Shown here: piece by piece, positions 54,991 to 62,665 of the stretch
Numbering within the stretch: the stretch's first letter is position 1
Layout: every line of letters begins with the position of its first letter
From: Bordetella parapertussis
Lineage (GTDB): Bacteria; Pseudomonadota; Gammaproteobacteria; Burkholderiales; Burkholderiaceae_A
Length of the DNA: 64,000 nucleotides
NCBI GenBank assembly: GCA_945901825.1
Contig: CAMDMC010000001.1
Location: 124,001-188,000 of the forward strand
Direction of reading: 5' to 3'
Translations under genes and position numbers: made by a program
Notes under the pieces: generated by a model
Database searches by the model: none
Told to the model about the DNA's origin: nothing
Seen by the model: only the letters and a program-made list of their open reading frames with translations

Positions 54991-57078
54991 TTAGTTTGCC
55001 ATTTTCAGGTCGGGGTAGCGAACCTGGGAGACCATGTCCTGCACCTCACGACTGGGCGCAGGGGTAATGAGCGTCACAAGGATGATGACCGCAAAACCCA
55101 AGGGTACGCCGAAAATACCGGAGGAAATGGCTGCAATGCCAAACCACTCTTGTGGGCCGATTGGCACCGAGCGAGCAACACCCCAAATTACTTCACGCAT
55201 CCATGGCTGGTTCACCGACATGTAATAGAAACAGATGACGATGCCAGCGATCATGCCCAGCGAGGCAGCAATACCCGTTGTACGTTTCCAGAAAATACCC
55301 AGCACAAGTGCAGGGAAGAAACCGGCCGCGGCAAACGAGAAGGCAGCACCCACCAAGAACAAAATATCTGCGGGCTTCTGCTGGGCGACCAGAGCTGCTA
55401 GCACTGCCACAACAAGAAGCATGGTCTTGGAGACAGCCACACGACGCGACACCGGTGCATTGGGGTCGATCATCTTGTAGTAGACGTCGTGGGACAGGGC
55501 GTTCGCCATGGTAAGCAGAAGACCATCAGACGTTGACAGCGCAGCGGCAAGACCGCCTGCAGCCACCATGCCAGACACGACATAAGGAAGACCAGCTATT
55601 TCGGGTGTTGCTAGCACGACGATATCAGCCCCGATGCTAACCTCTGCGAGCTGGACGATGCCATCTTTGTTGATGTCAGCAATACTTAGCAGCGTCGCAT
55701 CCACTGCACTCCAGTTAGCAACCCAGGCTGGCAGGTTCGCGATCTGACTTCCTACAATGTCGTTGTACATCACGAATTTCACCAGGACAGCAAGGGCAGG
55801 CGCCGTGAAGTAGAGCAGGAAGATAAAGAAAAGCGACCAGGTGACCGAATTACGGGCCTCCCGCACGGACGGTGTGGTGTAAAACCGCATGAGGATGTGA
55901 GGCAGTGCCGCTGTTCCTAACATGAGCGTGAATGTGAGTGCTAGGAAGTTGAGCCGCGCCTTGTCTTTTGCTGCTTCATCTTTGCCCGGGAAGGCATCCG
56001 CGTGGTTACGAGGGGGAGCAGATCTGGCAGCAAGACCCTTTTCCTTGTTGAGTGAAGCAGTGTATGCGGCTACGTCAGCTGGAAACTTGGCTAGACTTGC
56101 TTCCGCCGCAGAGAGACCCGCAGGATCGGAACCCGATGCCTTCAACTCAGCAACCTTGGTCTCAAGGGCGGACTTGTCGGCCGCAAACGAGGCCTCAGGA
56201 TTTTTCAGCTTCTCGGTAGCAGCAGCAGCCCGGTCTTTGAAGATTTGACGAACCTCAAGTTCTTTGGGGTCGGCATTAATTTTCTTCTCGAGCTCCGTCA
56301 CTTTAACGAGCTGCTGTCCATAGACAAGCTGAGGGATGGGAAACCCTGTTTGCTTCACAGACAGCCAGACCACCGGAATCATGTAGGCGATGATGAGAAT
56401 GATGTACTGAGCAACTTGAGTCCAGGTAACAGCTCGCATACCGCCCAAGAAAGAGCAGACCAGAATGCCGGCTAGGCCAAGAAAAACACCAAGCTCAAAG
56501 CTCACACCCGTAAGACGCGTAGTGATAATGCCCACACCGTAGATCTGCGCCACCACGTAGGTGAAGGAGCACAGAATGGCGATGGCCACACCGATGAGGC
56601 GAGGAATGTTTCCACCGTACCGCGCACCTAGGAAGTCGGGGATGGTGTACTGACCAAATTTACGAAGGAAGGGGGCAAGAAAAAGCGCCACCAGCACATA
56701 GCCACCCGTCCAGCCCATAATGAAAGCTAGACCGCCATAACCACCGGCGTAAAGGCCACCGGCCATGCCAATGAAAGAGGCGGCTGACATCCAGTCGGCA
56801 CCGGTTGCCATGCCGTTAAATACGGCGGGAACCCTGCGGCCTGCAACATAATAGTCATCGGCTTCGTTTGTACGGCTCATGTAGCCAATGCCGGCATAGA
56901 GGACGATGGTTGCTATAAGAAAAACAACACCAATGGCTTGGCTGGATAGACCCATTTGTTCTGCAATGGCAAGAACAATACAGAAGGCTAAGAAGCCACC
57001 GGTATACCAAGCGTAGACCTTTTTTAACTGATTAAAAAAGGCACGTTGGGATGAAGTTGCGTCGAGCATATTGGACAT
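54991..57078 (-). CDS. sodium:solute symporter large subunit (SSS family, VC_2705-like)
   Basis: This 695-residue SSS transporter belongs to the type that works with a DUF4212 small subunit. DYYVAGRRVPAVFNGMATGADWMSAASFIG is the sodium-solute entry region (two adjoining parts), and LAAALSTSDGLLLTMANALSHD is typical. An approximately 125-residue soluble insert (about 245-370) is rich in Ala, Lys and Glu and is probably a coiled coil. At 468-479 is a perfect EF-hand-type loop, DINKDGIVQLAE. Substrate is probably a small organic acid such as acetate, by family only. It follows DUF4212 with 2 bases between. Confidence 0.93.
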   Translation of the reverse strand: MSNMLDATSSQRAFFNQLKKVYAWYTGGFLAFCIVLAIAEQMGLSSQAIGVVFLIATIVLYAGIGYMSRTNEADDYYVAGRRVPAVFNGMATGADWMSAASFIGMAGGLYAGGYGGLAFIMGWTGGYVLVALFLAPFLRKFGQYTIPDFLGARYGGNIPRLIGVAIAILCSFTYVVAQIYGVGIITTRLTGVSFELGVFLGLAGILVCSFLGGMRAVTWTQVAQYIILIIAYMIPVVWLSVKQTGFPIPQLVYGQQLVKVTELEKKINADPKELEVRQIFKDRAAAATEKLKNPEASFAADKSALETKVAELKASGSDPAGLSAAEASLAKFPADVAAYTASLNKEKGLAARSAPPRNHADAFPGKDEAAKDKARLNFLALTFTLMLGTAALPHILMRFYTTPSVREARNSVTWSLFFIFLLYFTAPALAVLVKFVMYNDIVGSQIANLPAWVANWSAVDATLLSIADINKDGIVQLAEVSIGADIVVLATPEIAGLPYVVSGMVAAGGLAAALSTSDGLLLTMANALSHDVYYKMIDPNAPVSRRVAVSKTMLLVVAVLAALVAQQKPADILFLVGAAFSFAAAGFFPALVLGIFWKRTTGIAASLGMIAGIVICFYYMSVNQPWMREVIWGVARSVPIGPQEWFGIAAISSGIFGVPLGFAVIILVTLITPAPSREVQDMVSQVRYPDLKMAN

Positions 57079-57080
57079 GA

Positions 57081-57344
57081 TTAATCCTCCTCAGCTTCGG
57101 CAACGCCGAATTCTTTATCAATTTGATTCATCGATCGGGCGTAATACCAAATGATGAGCACATAGACGACCAATGACCCTTGTGCGCCAACCCAGAAAGC
57201 AAAGGGCCAGCCAAAGAAGTCGAATTGCAGGCTCTCGGCGTAGTAGCCCACCACGTAGGTGACTACAAACCAAATGGCCAGCAGAACTGCCGTCTTTCGA
57301 AGCAGCGCTTGCCAGTAGGCAAGGTGTCGTTCTGTTAGTTGCAT
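57081..57344 (-). CDS. DUF4212 protein, small subunit of solute:sodium symporter
   Basis: This 87-residue protein has two membrane helices (LLAIWFVVTYVVGYYAE and AFWVGAQGSLVVYVLIIWYYA) and an acidic tail. DUF4212 proteins are always paired with the symporter above. Its tail carries the AGGAGG ribosome site of the symporter. Transcription likely starts in the 102-base gap behind the TPR gene. Confidence 0.95.
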   Translation of the reverse strand: MQLTERHLAYWQALLRKTAVLLAIWFVVTYVVGYYAESLQFDFFGWPFAFWVGAQGSLVVYVLIIWYYARSMNQIDKEFGVAEAEED

Positions 57345-57422
57345 GAAGTCCTCCAGTTAAGTTGTTGTGTCCACGGCTTATACGTACCGCTTGATCAGTC
57401 AATGGCTACAAAACCACCCAAT

Positions 57423-57434
57423 AGTACTAGTACT
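57423..57434. promoter_or_regulatory. 12-base palindrome upstream of the symporter operon
   Basis: AGTACTAGTACT is a perfect palindrome 79 bases before the DUF4212 start. It may be an operator controlling the symporter genes. A candidate -10 (TATAAG on the minus strand) lies closer to the gene, but I cannot place a convincing -35. Confidence 0.35.
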
Positions 57435-57446
57435 GCGAAACTTTTG

Positions 57447-58034
57447 CTATTTGAACGGGTCGCGCACACCGGCGTCAACGCCCGTTTCTTGTTGCAGCTG
57501 CAGGGCAAGCTTGGGTTCAAATGACCCTAGCTTACGAGTAATTTTTTTGTAAGCCTTCTCATCGCCCATTTTGAACTGCAGAACTGCTAAGTGGTAGTAA
57601 CCGTAGGGGCTCATGGGCTGAAGGTCTACTGTGCGCTGCAATGCCGCCTTGGCCTCTTGGTTGCGTTCCAGGGCCATAAGCGAAAGGGCCCGGCCGTAGT
57701 GCGCCCGGTCAAGCCTGTCGTGATGACGAATGGCCTGGTCGAAGGCCGCGAGCGCCTGTTCGTGTTCATCACGCTTTTGCAGAAGAAACCCCAGGTTGAA
57801 CCAGGCGGCTGACTGACTGCTGTCAATGTCGAGACTTTTGCGAAGGACTGCTTCGGCCTCCGCAAATTGCTGATTTAGAGAGAGATGGTTTGCGGCGGTA
57901 ACGAGGGCCGCTGCATTGTCAGGCTTAAAGCGCTGAGCCTCAAGCCAGTATTCGGCCGCAAGACCTTGACGACCTAAGATGCCGGACCAAATGCCAAGCT
58001 GCTTGTAGAACCAGTGGTTGAGAAGCCTCGTCAT
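57447..58034 (-). CDS. tetratricopeptide repeat protein
   Basis: This 195-residue protein contains at least four TPR-like repeats between residues 25 and 165 (AAYWL/AQRFKPDN, QQFAEAEAVLRKSLDIDSSQS, HEQALAAFDQAIRHHD, NQEAKAALQRTVDLQP). Repeats of this type bind partners rather than catalyse. No signal peptide is obvious. It lies 12 bases after the small membrane protein gene on the same strand. Confidence 0.88.
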   Translation of the reverse strand: MTRLLNHWFYKQLGIWSGILGRQGLAAEYWLEAQRFKPDNAAALVTAANHLSLNQQFAEAEAVLRKSLDIDSSQSAAWFNLGFLLQKRDEHEQALAAFDQAIRHHDRLDRAHYGRALSLMALERNQEAKAALQRTVDLQPMSPYGYYHLAVLQFKMGDEKAYKKITRKLGSFEPKLALQLQQETGVDAGVRDPFK

Positions 58035-58046
58035 AACTGACCCCGG

Positions 58047-58343
58047 CTAACCCGCCGGGCTGCCCGACGAGGGAACAAACATAGCAGCCTTGGCCAGTAA
58101 GAGCCCGAACCAAAGCCAGAAAAGTAGAAAAAATCCAACCATAGGAAGATGTTTATCGGCGACCTGCTTAGGGGTAATAACGCGAACGGACTTAACGACA
58201 GGGCTGCTAAGAAGCCGAAAAAGGCGGTAGACCCCGTTGGTTTCGTGTCTCCCAAAACTCAGGATGTAGACCAGACCCTGCCCCAGCAGAATAAGGCCCG
58301 CAAATTCAACCAAGCCCTTAAAAATGACAACCAAATCCCCCAA
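58047..58343 (-). CDS. small membrane protein, 98 aa
   Basis: Function unknown. Two hydrophobic helices (LVEFAGLILLGQGLVYIL near 11-28 and MVGFFLLFWLWFGLLLAKAAMF near 68-89) flank a basic loop (SSPVVKSVRVITPKQVADKH). The start is a TTG at 58343 with GGAGG 8 bases upstream. It leads the two-gene unit with the TPR protein and is divergent from the CBS protein gene. Confidence 0.75.
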   Translation of the reverse strand: MGDLVVIFKGLVEFAGLILLGQGLVYILSFGRHETNGVYRLFRLLSSPVVKSVRVITPKQVADKHLPMVGFFLLFWLWFGLLLAKAAMFVPSSGSPAG

Positions 58344-58423
58344 TACGCAACCTCCGTAAAATACTTTCTGAGCGTACGTGCCTTAGTACAAAAAGTCTAG
58401 CCCATCCGATCTAGAGGAAACCC

Positions 58424-59911
58424 GTGTTCGACGCACTGCAGCAAGATCTCCAAGAACTTGGTCTCGAGCGGCCCCTGGGCAGTCTCGTAAAAGGGGATCC
58501 CTTGGCATGCCTGCCCGAAACCCCTATTGGGCAGGCCTTTGAATCAATGGACCGCACTGGGCTTGGGTCGGTTGTGGTCGTAAATACTTTTCTAGTTCCC
58601 GTAGGTATTTTGACCCGCTACGACCTGATTCGGCGGGTCATCCTGCCAAAGCGCGACCTCTCGACCCCCATTGCCGAGGTGATGACCACAAACGTCAAGG
58701 TAGCAGCTGCCCATATGACCGTCATGGAGGCCATGTTGCTAATGGCAAGTCACGGTATTCGGCACCTGCCTGTCATTGAGTCGGGTCGCCTTCGAGGCGT
58801 TGTCTCGGAGAGTGACCTAATGGCTTACCAGAGGCAGAGCCTTCGAAGCCTTTCAGCGTCCGTATCCAAGGCCGGCGACGTCGTCAGCCTGGCACGCATT
58901 CAGACCGATATTCGCCGGTTGGCGGCGCGTTTACTTTCCGATGGGCTCTCGGCAACCGCTGTGGCCCGGCTTGTTAGCCACCTCAACGATGCCACGACCC
59001 GACGGGTCATTGAACTGGTCTCTGGGAAGCATTCGCAGTCTCTGCAGCAGGTTCGCTGGTGTTGGCTAGCCCTGGGTTCTGAAGGCCGAGAGGAGCAGAC
59101 CATTGCCACCGACCAAGACAACGCCCTTATTTTCGAGTCCACCGGGGATCCAGGCATGGAGTCAAAGGAGTTGCATGAGTCCCTTATGGCCTTTGCTGTT
59201 GATGTGAATCAGGGTTTGGCTGATGCCGGCTTTCCGCTCTGCAAGGGTGGGGTCATGGCGCGCTATCCGAAATGGTGTCGCAGTCAGTCGGAGTGGAGGG
59301 CCGTTCTGCTTGACTGGTTTAAGCGACCAACCCCCGAGAAAATTCTTGATGCCCATATCTTTTTCGATTTTCGAGCGCTCGCCGGTGAGGCACAGCTTGC
59401 CGAGTCTCTGCGCGATTGGCTTACGCAAGAGGTGCGAGCCCAGCCTGTGTTTCTAAGAGAGCTCGCTCAGGATGCGATGCGGTCCCGGGTGGGAGAGCTT
59501 CCCAGGCCTGTTTTCTTCACCGCGCTTGCCCGCTGGTTTCGTAAGAAAAGGCTACGAGGCGACTGGCTCTCGCCCGCGCATCTTGATATTAAACGCGATG
59601 CCACCGCGCCCGTTGTGGCATGGACCCGTGTCTTGTCACTGGTGCGGGGTGTTTCGGCGACCTCGACCGATGGGCGGCTTCAGGGCTTAGAGGCAGAAGG
59701 AACCCTTCAGCGAAGTGAGGCCCAGGCCTTACGCGAGGCCTTCGACCTTGCCCAGCGCTACCGACTGCGCGCGCAGCTCGCGGGTACGGATAAGCCCAAC
59801 GAGCTTGCCCTTGACCCCTTAAGTCTGCATGAGGTTGATCAGCTCACCCATGCACTTGACGTGCTTGCAAACCTAAAAGGTGCAGTGAGTCTCGATCTAC
59901 GATTAACCTAG
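58424..59911 (+). CDS. CBS-pair and DUF294 nucleotidyltransferase-like protein
   Basis: This 495-residue protein has two N-terminal CBS domains (about 25-140; IGQAFESMDRTGLGSVVVV and ASHGIRHLPVIESGRLRGVVSE), a DUF294 nucleotidyltransferase-like domain (GSEGREEQTIATDQDNA near 225-241, in which Asp residues bind metal) and a DUF294 C-terminal helical domain. CBS pairs typically bind adenine nucleotides. It starts at a GTG with AGAGGA 6 bases upstream. It is often found beside the DUF4212/symporter pair, suggesting nucleotide control of transport, but the target is unproven. Confidence 0.92.
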   Translation: MFDALQQDLQELGLERPLGSLVKGDPLACLPETPIGQAFESMDRTGLGSVVVVNTFLVPVGILTRYDLIRRVILPKRDLSTPIAEVMTTNVKVAAAHMTVMEAMLLMASHGIRHLPVIESGRLRGVVSESDLMAYQRQSLRSLSASVSKAGDVVSLARIQTDIRRLAARLLSDGLSATAVARLVSHLNDATTRRVIELVSGKHSQSLQQVRWCWLALGSEGREEQTIATDQDNALIFESTGDPGMESKELHESLMAFAVDVNQGLADAGFPLCKGGVMARYPKWCRSQSEWRAVLLDWFKRPTPEKILDAHIFFDFRALAGEAQLAESLRDWLTQEVRAQPVFLRELAQDAMRSRVGELPRPVFFTALARWFRKKRLRGDWLSPAHLDIKRDATAPVVAWTRVLSLVRGVSATSTDGRLQGLEAEGTLQRSEAQALREAFDLAQRYRLRAQLAGTDKPNELALDPLSLHEVDQLTHALDVLANLKGAVSLDLRLT

Positions 59912-59939
59912 ACATAAGAAGAAAACCAGCCCGTCGGAA

Positions 59940-61199
59940 TTAAAAAACCAGGTAGATCACACCATAGAGCCCAAGTAAGGCAATGACCCATAGCGAGGTA
60001 GGGCCGATACCCCATACCTGTCCCAACAGGCCTCGTTCTCCTGCAAATGCCCTTGCAGCCTTCAGTATTGTCGCGAGGCTTGCATTCAACTGACTAATCA
60101 ATTCAGACCAAAGGGATTGAGCCAGTTCGAGAATCGGGGTGACCAGCCGATTCACTAAAAATTCAAGCATACGGTCTGTGTCCCGCTGAAGCAGTCCCCC
60201 TGAACTGGTTGTTACGTGACCTTGGTCTAGGGGTGCCGCGTGATGCGTAGGCAGTGCAGAAAGAAGCAGCACCGAGCCGATGGGCAGCAGCCCAATCGCC
60301 ATATTAACGAGTAGCGTGTTGGAGGACGTTAGCGCAACAAGAGCAATTCCCGTGAGGCCGACGACCCATCGGGCAGAGCGTTCGATGCCTTCAGCGCCCT
60401 TAGCAAAACTGTAGATAAGTGCATAGCCGACCATCAACCCGCCTGCGGCAAGAATAAATGGCTGTTCGGAATGACCGCTGCCTGTAAGCCAATGAAGGCA
60501 GACGAGGCCAGCGAAGGGAAGACTTGATGCAATGTAAAGACGGCCCACTAGGGAGGACCCCTTAATGCCCATTGGAATAAGGTATGCAAGGGGCCAGGCT
60601 GAAAGCTTAACCATTACCCCAAGTAAGAGCGCCCAACCGAACTGGAGTTCTGAAATAGGGCGGTTGATTGCCGATAGGCTGTACGTCTGAAATTCATGAT
60701 GAAAGTCAGACATACCCAGCTTGAAGACGATGCTGGCGAGAAGTTGGATGACCATGAAATGAATTGCGGCCCATTGGCTGCGGGGCTGTCGACCCAAGGC
60801 AATGAGCAACACAAGTGTGATGACGAGAAGCTCAAGAAAAAGGTACATGCTAACCAGGTCACCGGCAGAAATGGCCCCCGAGGCAAATGCCGCGGCAGAT
60901 AGACCTAAAACATGTGCGCGAGCATCCGGCGAACGTTTCGACGCAATACCAATAAGTAAGATGGACAGTGCAAGGCCAAGCTGAGCAATGTTCGACCAGT
61001 TTGTACCCACCGCGAGCTCGAGTGAGTACTTAAGAAAAACAGAACTGGCATAAACACCATCTGGAGCAAAATACCCCAGCGCACCTGCGGAAACCGACGT
61101 CAGAATAACGACCAGAGCCACAAACCGTGAGGGGGCAAGGCCGGCAGCGATGGCTCCCACTAGAAAGATCAGAAAGGGGGGAATAGCCAGGAGTGTCAT
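59940..61199 (-). CDS. divergent MrpD/NuoN-like antiporter subunit, shortened
   Basis: This 419-residue membrane protein overlaps the end of the adjacent antiporter gene as ATGA. Helices continue through most of its length. A Glu in MYLFLELLVITLVLLI and a Lys in GVMVKLSAWPLAYLIP match the TM5 and TM7 positions of antiporter subunits, but the PMHAWLP signature and the next Lys-bearing helix are missing. The C-terminus is a polar linker (about 315-335), a long amphipathic stretch and a last helix. Family membership is inferred partly from its neighbours. Confidence 0.75.
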   Translation of the reverse strand: MTLLAIPPFLIFLVGAIAAGLAPSRFVALVVILTSVSAGALGYFAPDGVYASSVFLKYSLELAVGTNWSNIAQLGLALSILLIGIASKRSPDARAHVLGLSAAAFASGAISAGDLVSMYLFLELLVITLVLLIALGRQPRSQWAAIHFMVIQLLASIVFKLGMSDFHHEFQTYSLSAINRPISELQFGWALLLGVMVKLSAWPLAYLIPMGIKGSSLVGRLYIASSLPFAGLVCLHWLTGSGHSEQPFILAAGGLMVGYALIYSFAKGAEGIERSARWVVGLTGIALVALTSSNTLLVNMAIGLLPIGSVLLLSALPTHHAAPLDQGHVTTSSGGLLQRDTDRMLEFLVNRLVTPILELAQSLWSELISQLNASLATILKAARAFAGERGLLGQVWGIGPTSLWVIALLGLYGVIYLVF

Positions 61200-62665
61200 A
61201 ACGGTGGCCTTAGCATGAGGCCCTCAAGCTTGATCGCCCCTTCATTAAAGAAGAAAAATCCAAGGCACAAGGTGGCTGTGATTGATAGCGCAAGCACCAT
61301 TGGCCAGGGCGCTTCCCCATGGTTATTTTGGGGCGCTTGATCCTCTTCTTTGAAAAAGGCGCGATAGATAACAGGAAGGAAATAGGCGCAGTTAAGGGCG
61401 GTGCTAACGGCCAGCGTTGCAACGACAAGCCAGTAGCCCGAGTCAATGGCCCCTCCGAGTAGCCACCACTTTGAGATAGCCCCAGCCGTTGGCGGGAGAC
61501 CAATCATGCTTAGAGCCCCAATAGAGAAAGCCACCATGGTCAGAGGCATGCGACGCCCAATGCCATCGAGCTGTGAGATCTCCGATTTATGGGCAGCAAC
61601 GTAAATGGCGCCAGCGGCAAAAAACAAGGTGATCTTCCCAAACCCATGCGCCAACATATGAAGCGCAGTGCCAACCTGGCCAAGAGGGGTGAGCAGTGCT
61701 GCGCCAAGAACGACATACGAGAGCTGGGCGATTGTTGAATAGGCCAACATGCGTTTTAGGTTGTTCTGCCTAAGGGCCACCAGGCTTGCAGCAACGATGG
61801 TGAAGCAGGCAAGTGGAATAAGCCAACTCGTTCCTGGCTGAGAAAAGACATAGTCAGGCCCAAAAATATAAACAATTAACTTGGTAATTGTGAAGACACC
61901 TGCTTTGACCACCGCCACCGCATGCAAAAGGGCGCTAACCGGGGTTGGGGCCACCATGGCCGCAGGTAACCATTTGTGAACGGGCATAACCGCAGCCTTA
62001 CCCACCCCAAGAACAAACATAAGAAGTAAGAGTCCCACAACAGGGCCCTCAACGACTCCCTGCAAAATACCTCCGTGGGTGAAGGCGAGGGTTCCCGTCT
62101 GGCTATAAACATAGAACATGGCAGGCAGAAGCAGGCCGATTGACGTCCCAAGCAAAATACCAAGGTAAATTCGTGCCTGCCGCATGGAGTGCTCATTGCC
62201 CTTGTGCGCAACAAGTGGGTAGGTTGAGAGGGTGAGAACCTCGTAAAAAATAAACAGCGTCAGAAGGTTTTCCGCCATGGCGATACCCATCGCTGCGGAC
62301 AAGGCAATTGCAAAGCAGATGTAGAAGCGGGTCTGATGTTTCTCGTGGTTGCCACGCATGTAGCCGATGGAGTAGATCGAGTTCACAAGCCAGAGTCCAG
62401 AGGCAAGGCAGGCAAACAAAATACCTAACGGTTCAAGCCTTAGTGCAATATCAAGACCCGGCATAAATTCGAACAGGTGAACATAGGGCCGTTCACCCTG
62501 AAGAACAAGGGGCACCCAGGCGAAGACCAGTGCAATAAGGATGGTGGCTGTTGCTAAGGTGACGGCCTCACGCATGTTCGGCCAGCGCCCGGTGAGGCTA
62601 ATGCCAACTGCCCCAATAAGGGGGGTGGCAATCGCCCAGACGAGGGACTCGTGGCCGAGGCTCAT
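61196..62665 (-). CDS. monovalent cation/H+ antiporter subunit D-like (MrpD/NuoM-type)
   Basis: This 489-residue protein of the proton-conducting antiporter family has about 14 membrane helices. FIFYEVLTLSTYPLV carries the TM5 Glu, and VGKAAVMPVHKWLPAAM the TM7 Lys; LHAVAVVKAGVF has the TM8 Lys, followed by NNLKRMLAYSTIAQ. It overlaps both neighbours by 4 bases (ATGA). Such subunits occur in Mrp antiporters and in complex I-like assemblies; no quinone- or NADH-binding subunit is seen here. Confidence 0.92.
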   Translation of the reverse strand: MSLGHESLVWAIATPLIGAVGISLTGRWPNMREAVTLATATILIALVFAWVPLVLQGERPYVHLFEFMPGLDIALRLEPLGILFACLASGLWLVNSIYSIGYMRGNHEKHQTRFYICFAIALSAAMGIAMAENLLTLFIFYEVLTLSTYPLVAHKGNEHSMRQARIYLGILLGTSIGLLLPAMFYVYSQTGTLAFTHGGILQGVVEGPVVGLLLLMFVLGVGKAAVMPVHKWLPAAMVAPTPVSALLHAVAVVKAGVFTITKLIVYIFGPDYVFSQPGTSWLIPLACFTIVAASLVALRQNNLKRMLAYSTIAQLSYVVLGAALLTPLGQVGTALHMLAHGFGKITLFFAAGAIYVAAHKSEISQLDGIGRRMPLTMVAFSIGALSMIGLPPTAGAISKWWLLGGAIDSGYWLVVATLAVSTALNCAYFLPVIYRAFFKEEDQAPQNNHGEAPWPMVLALSITATLCLGFFFFNEGAIKLEGLMLRPPL

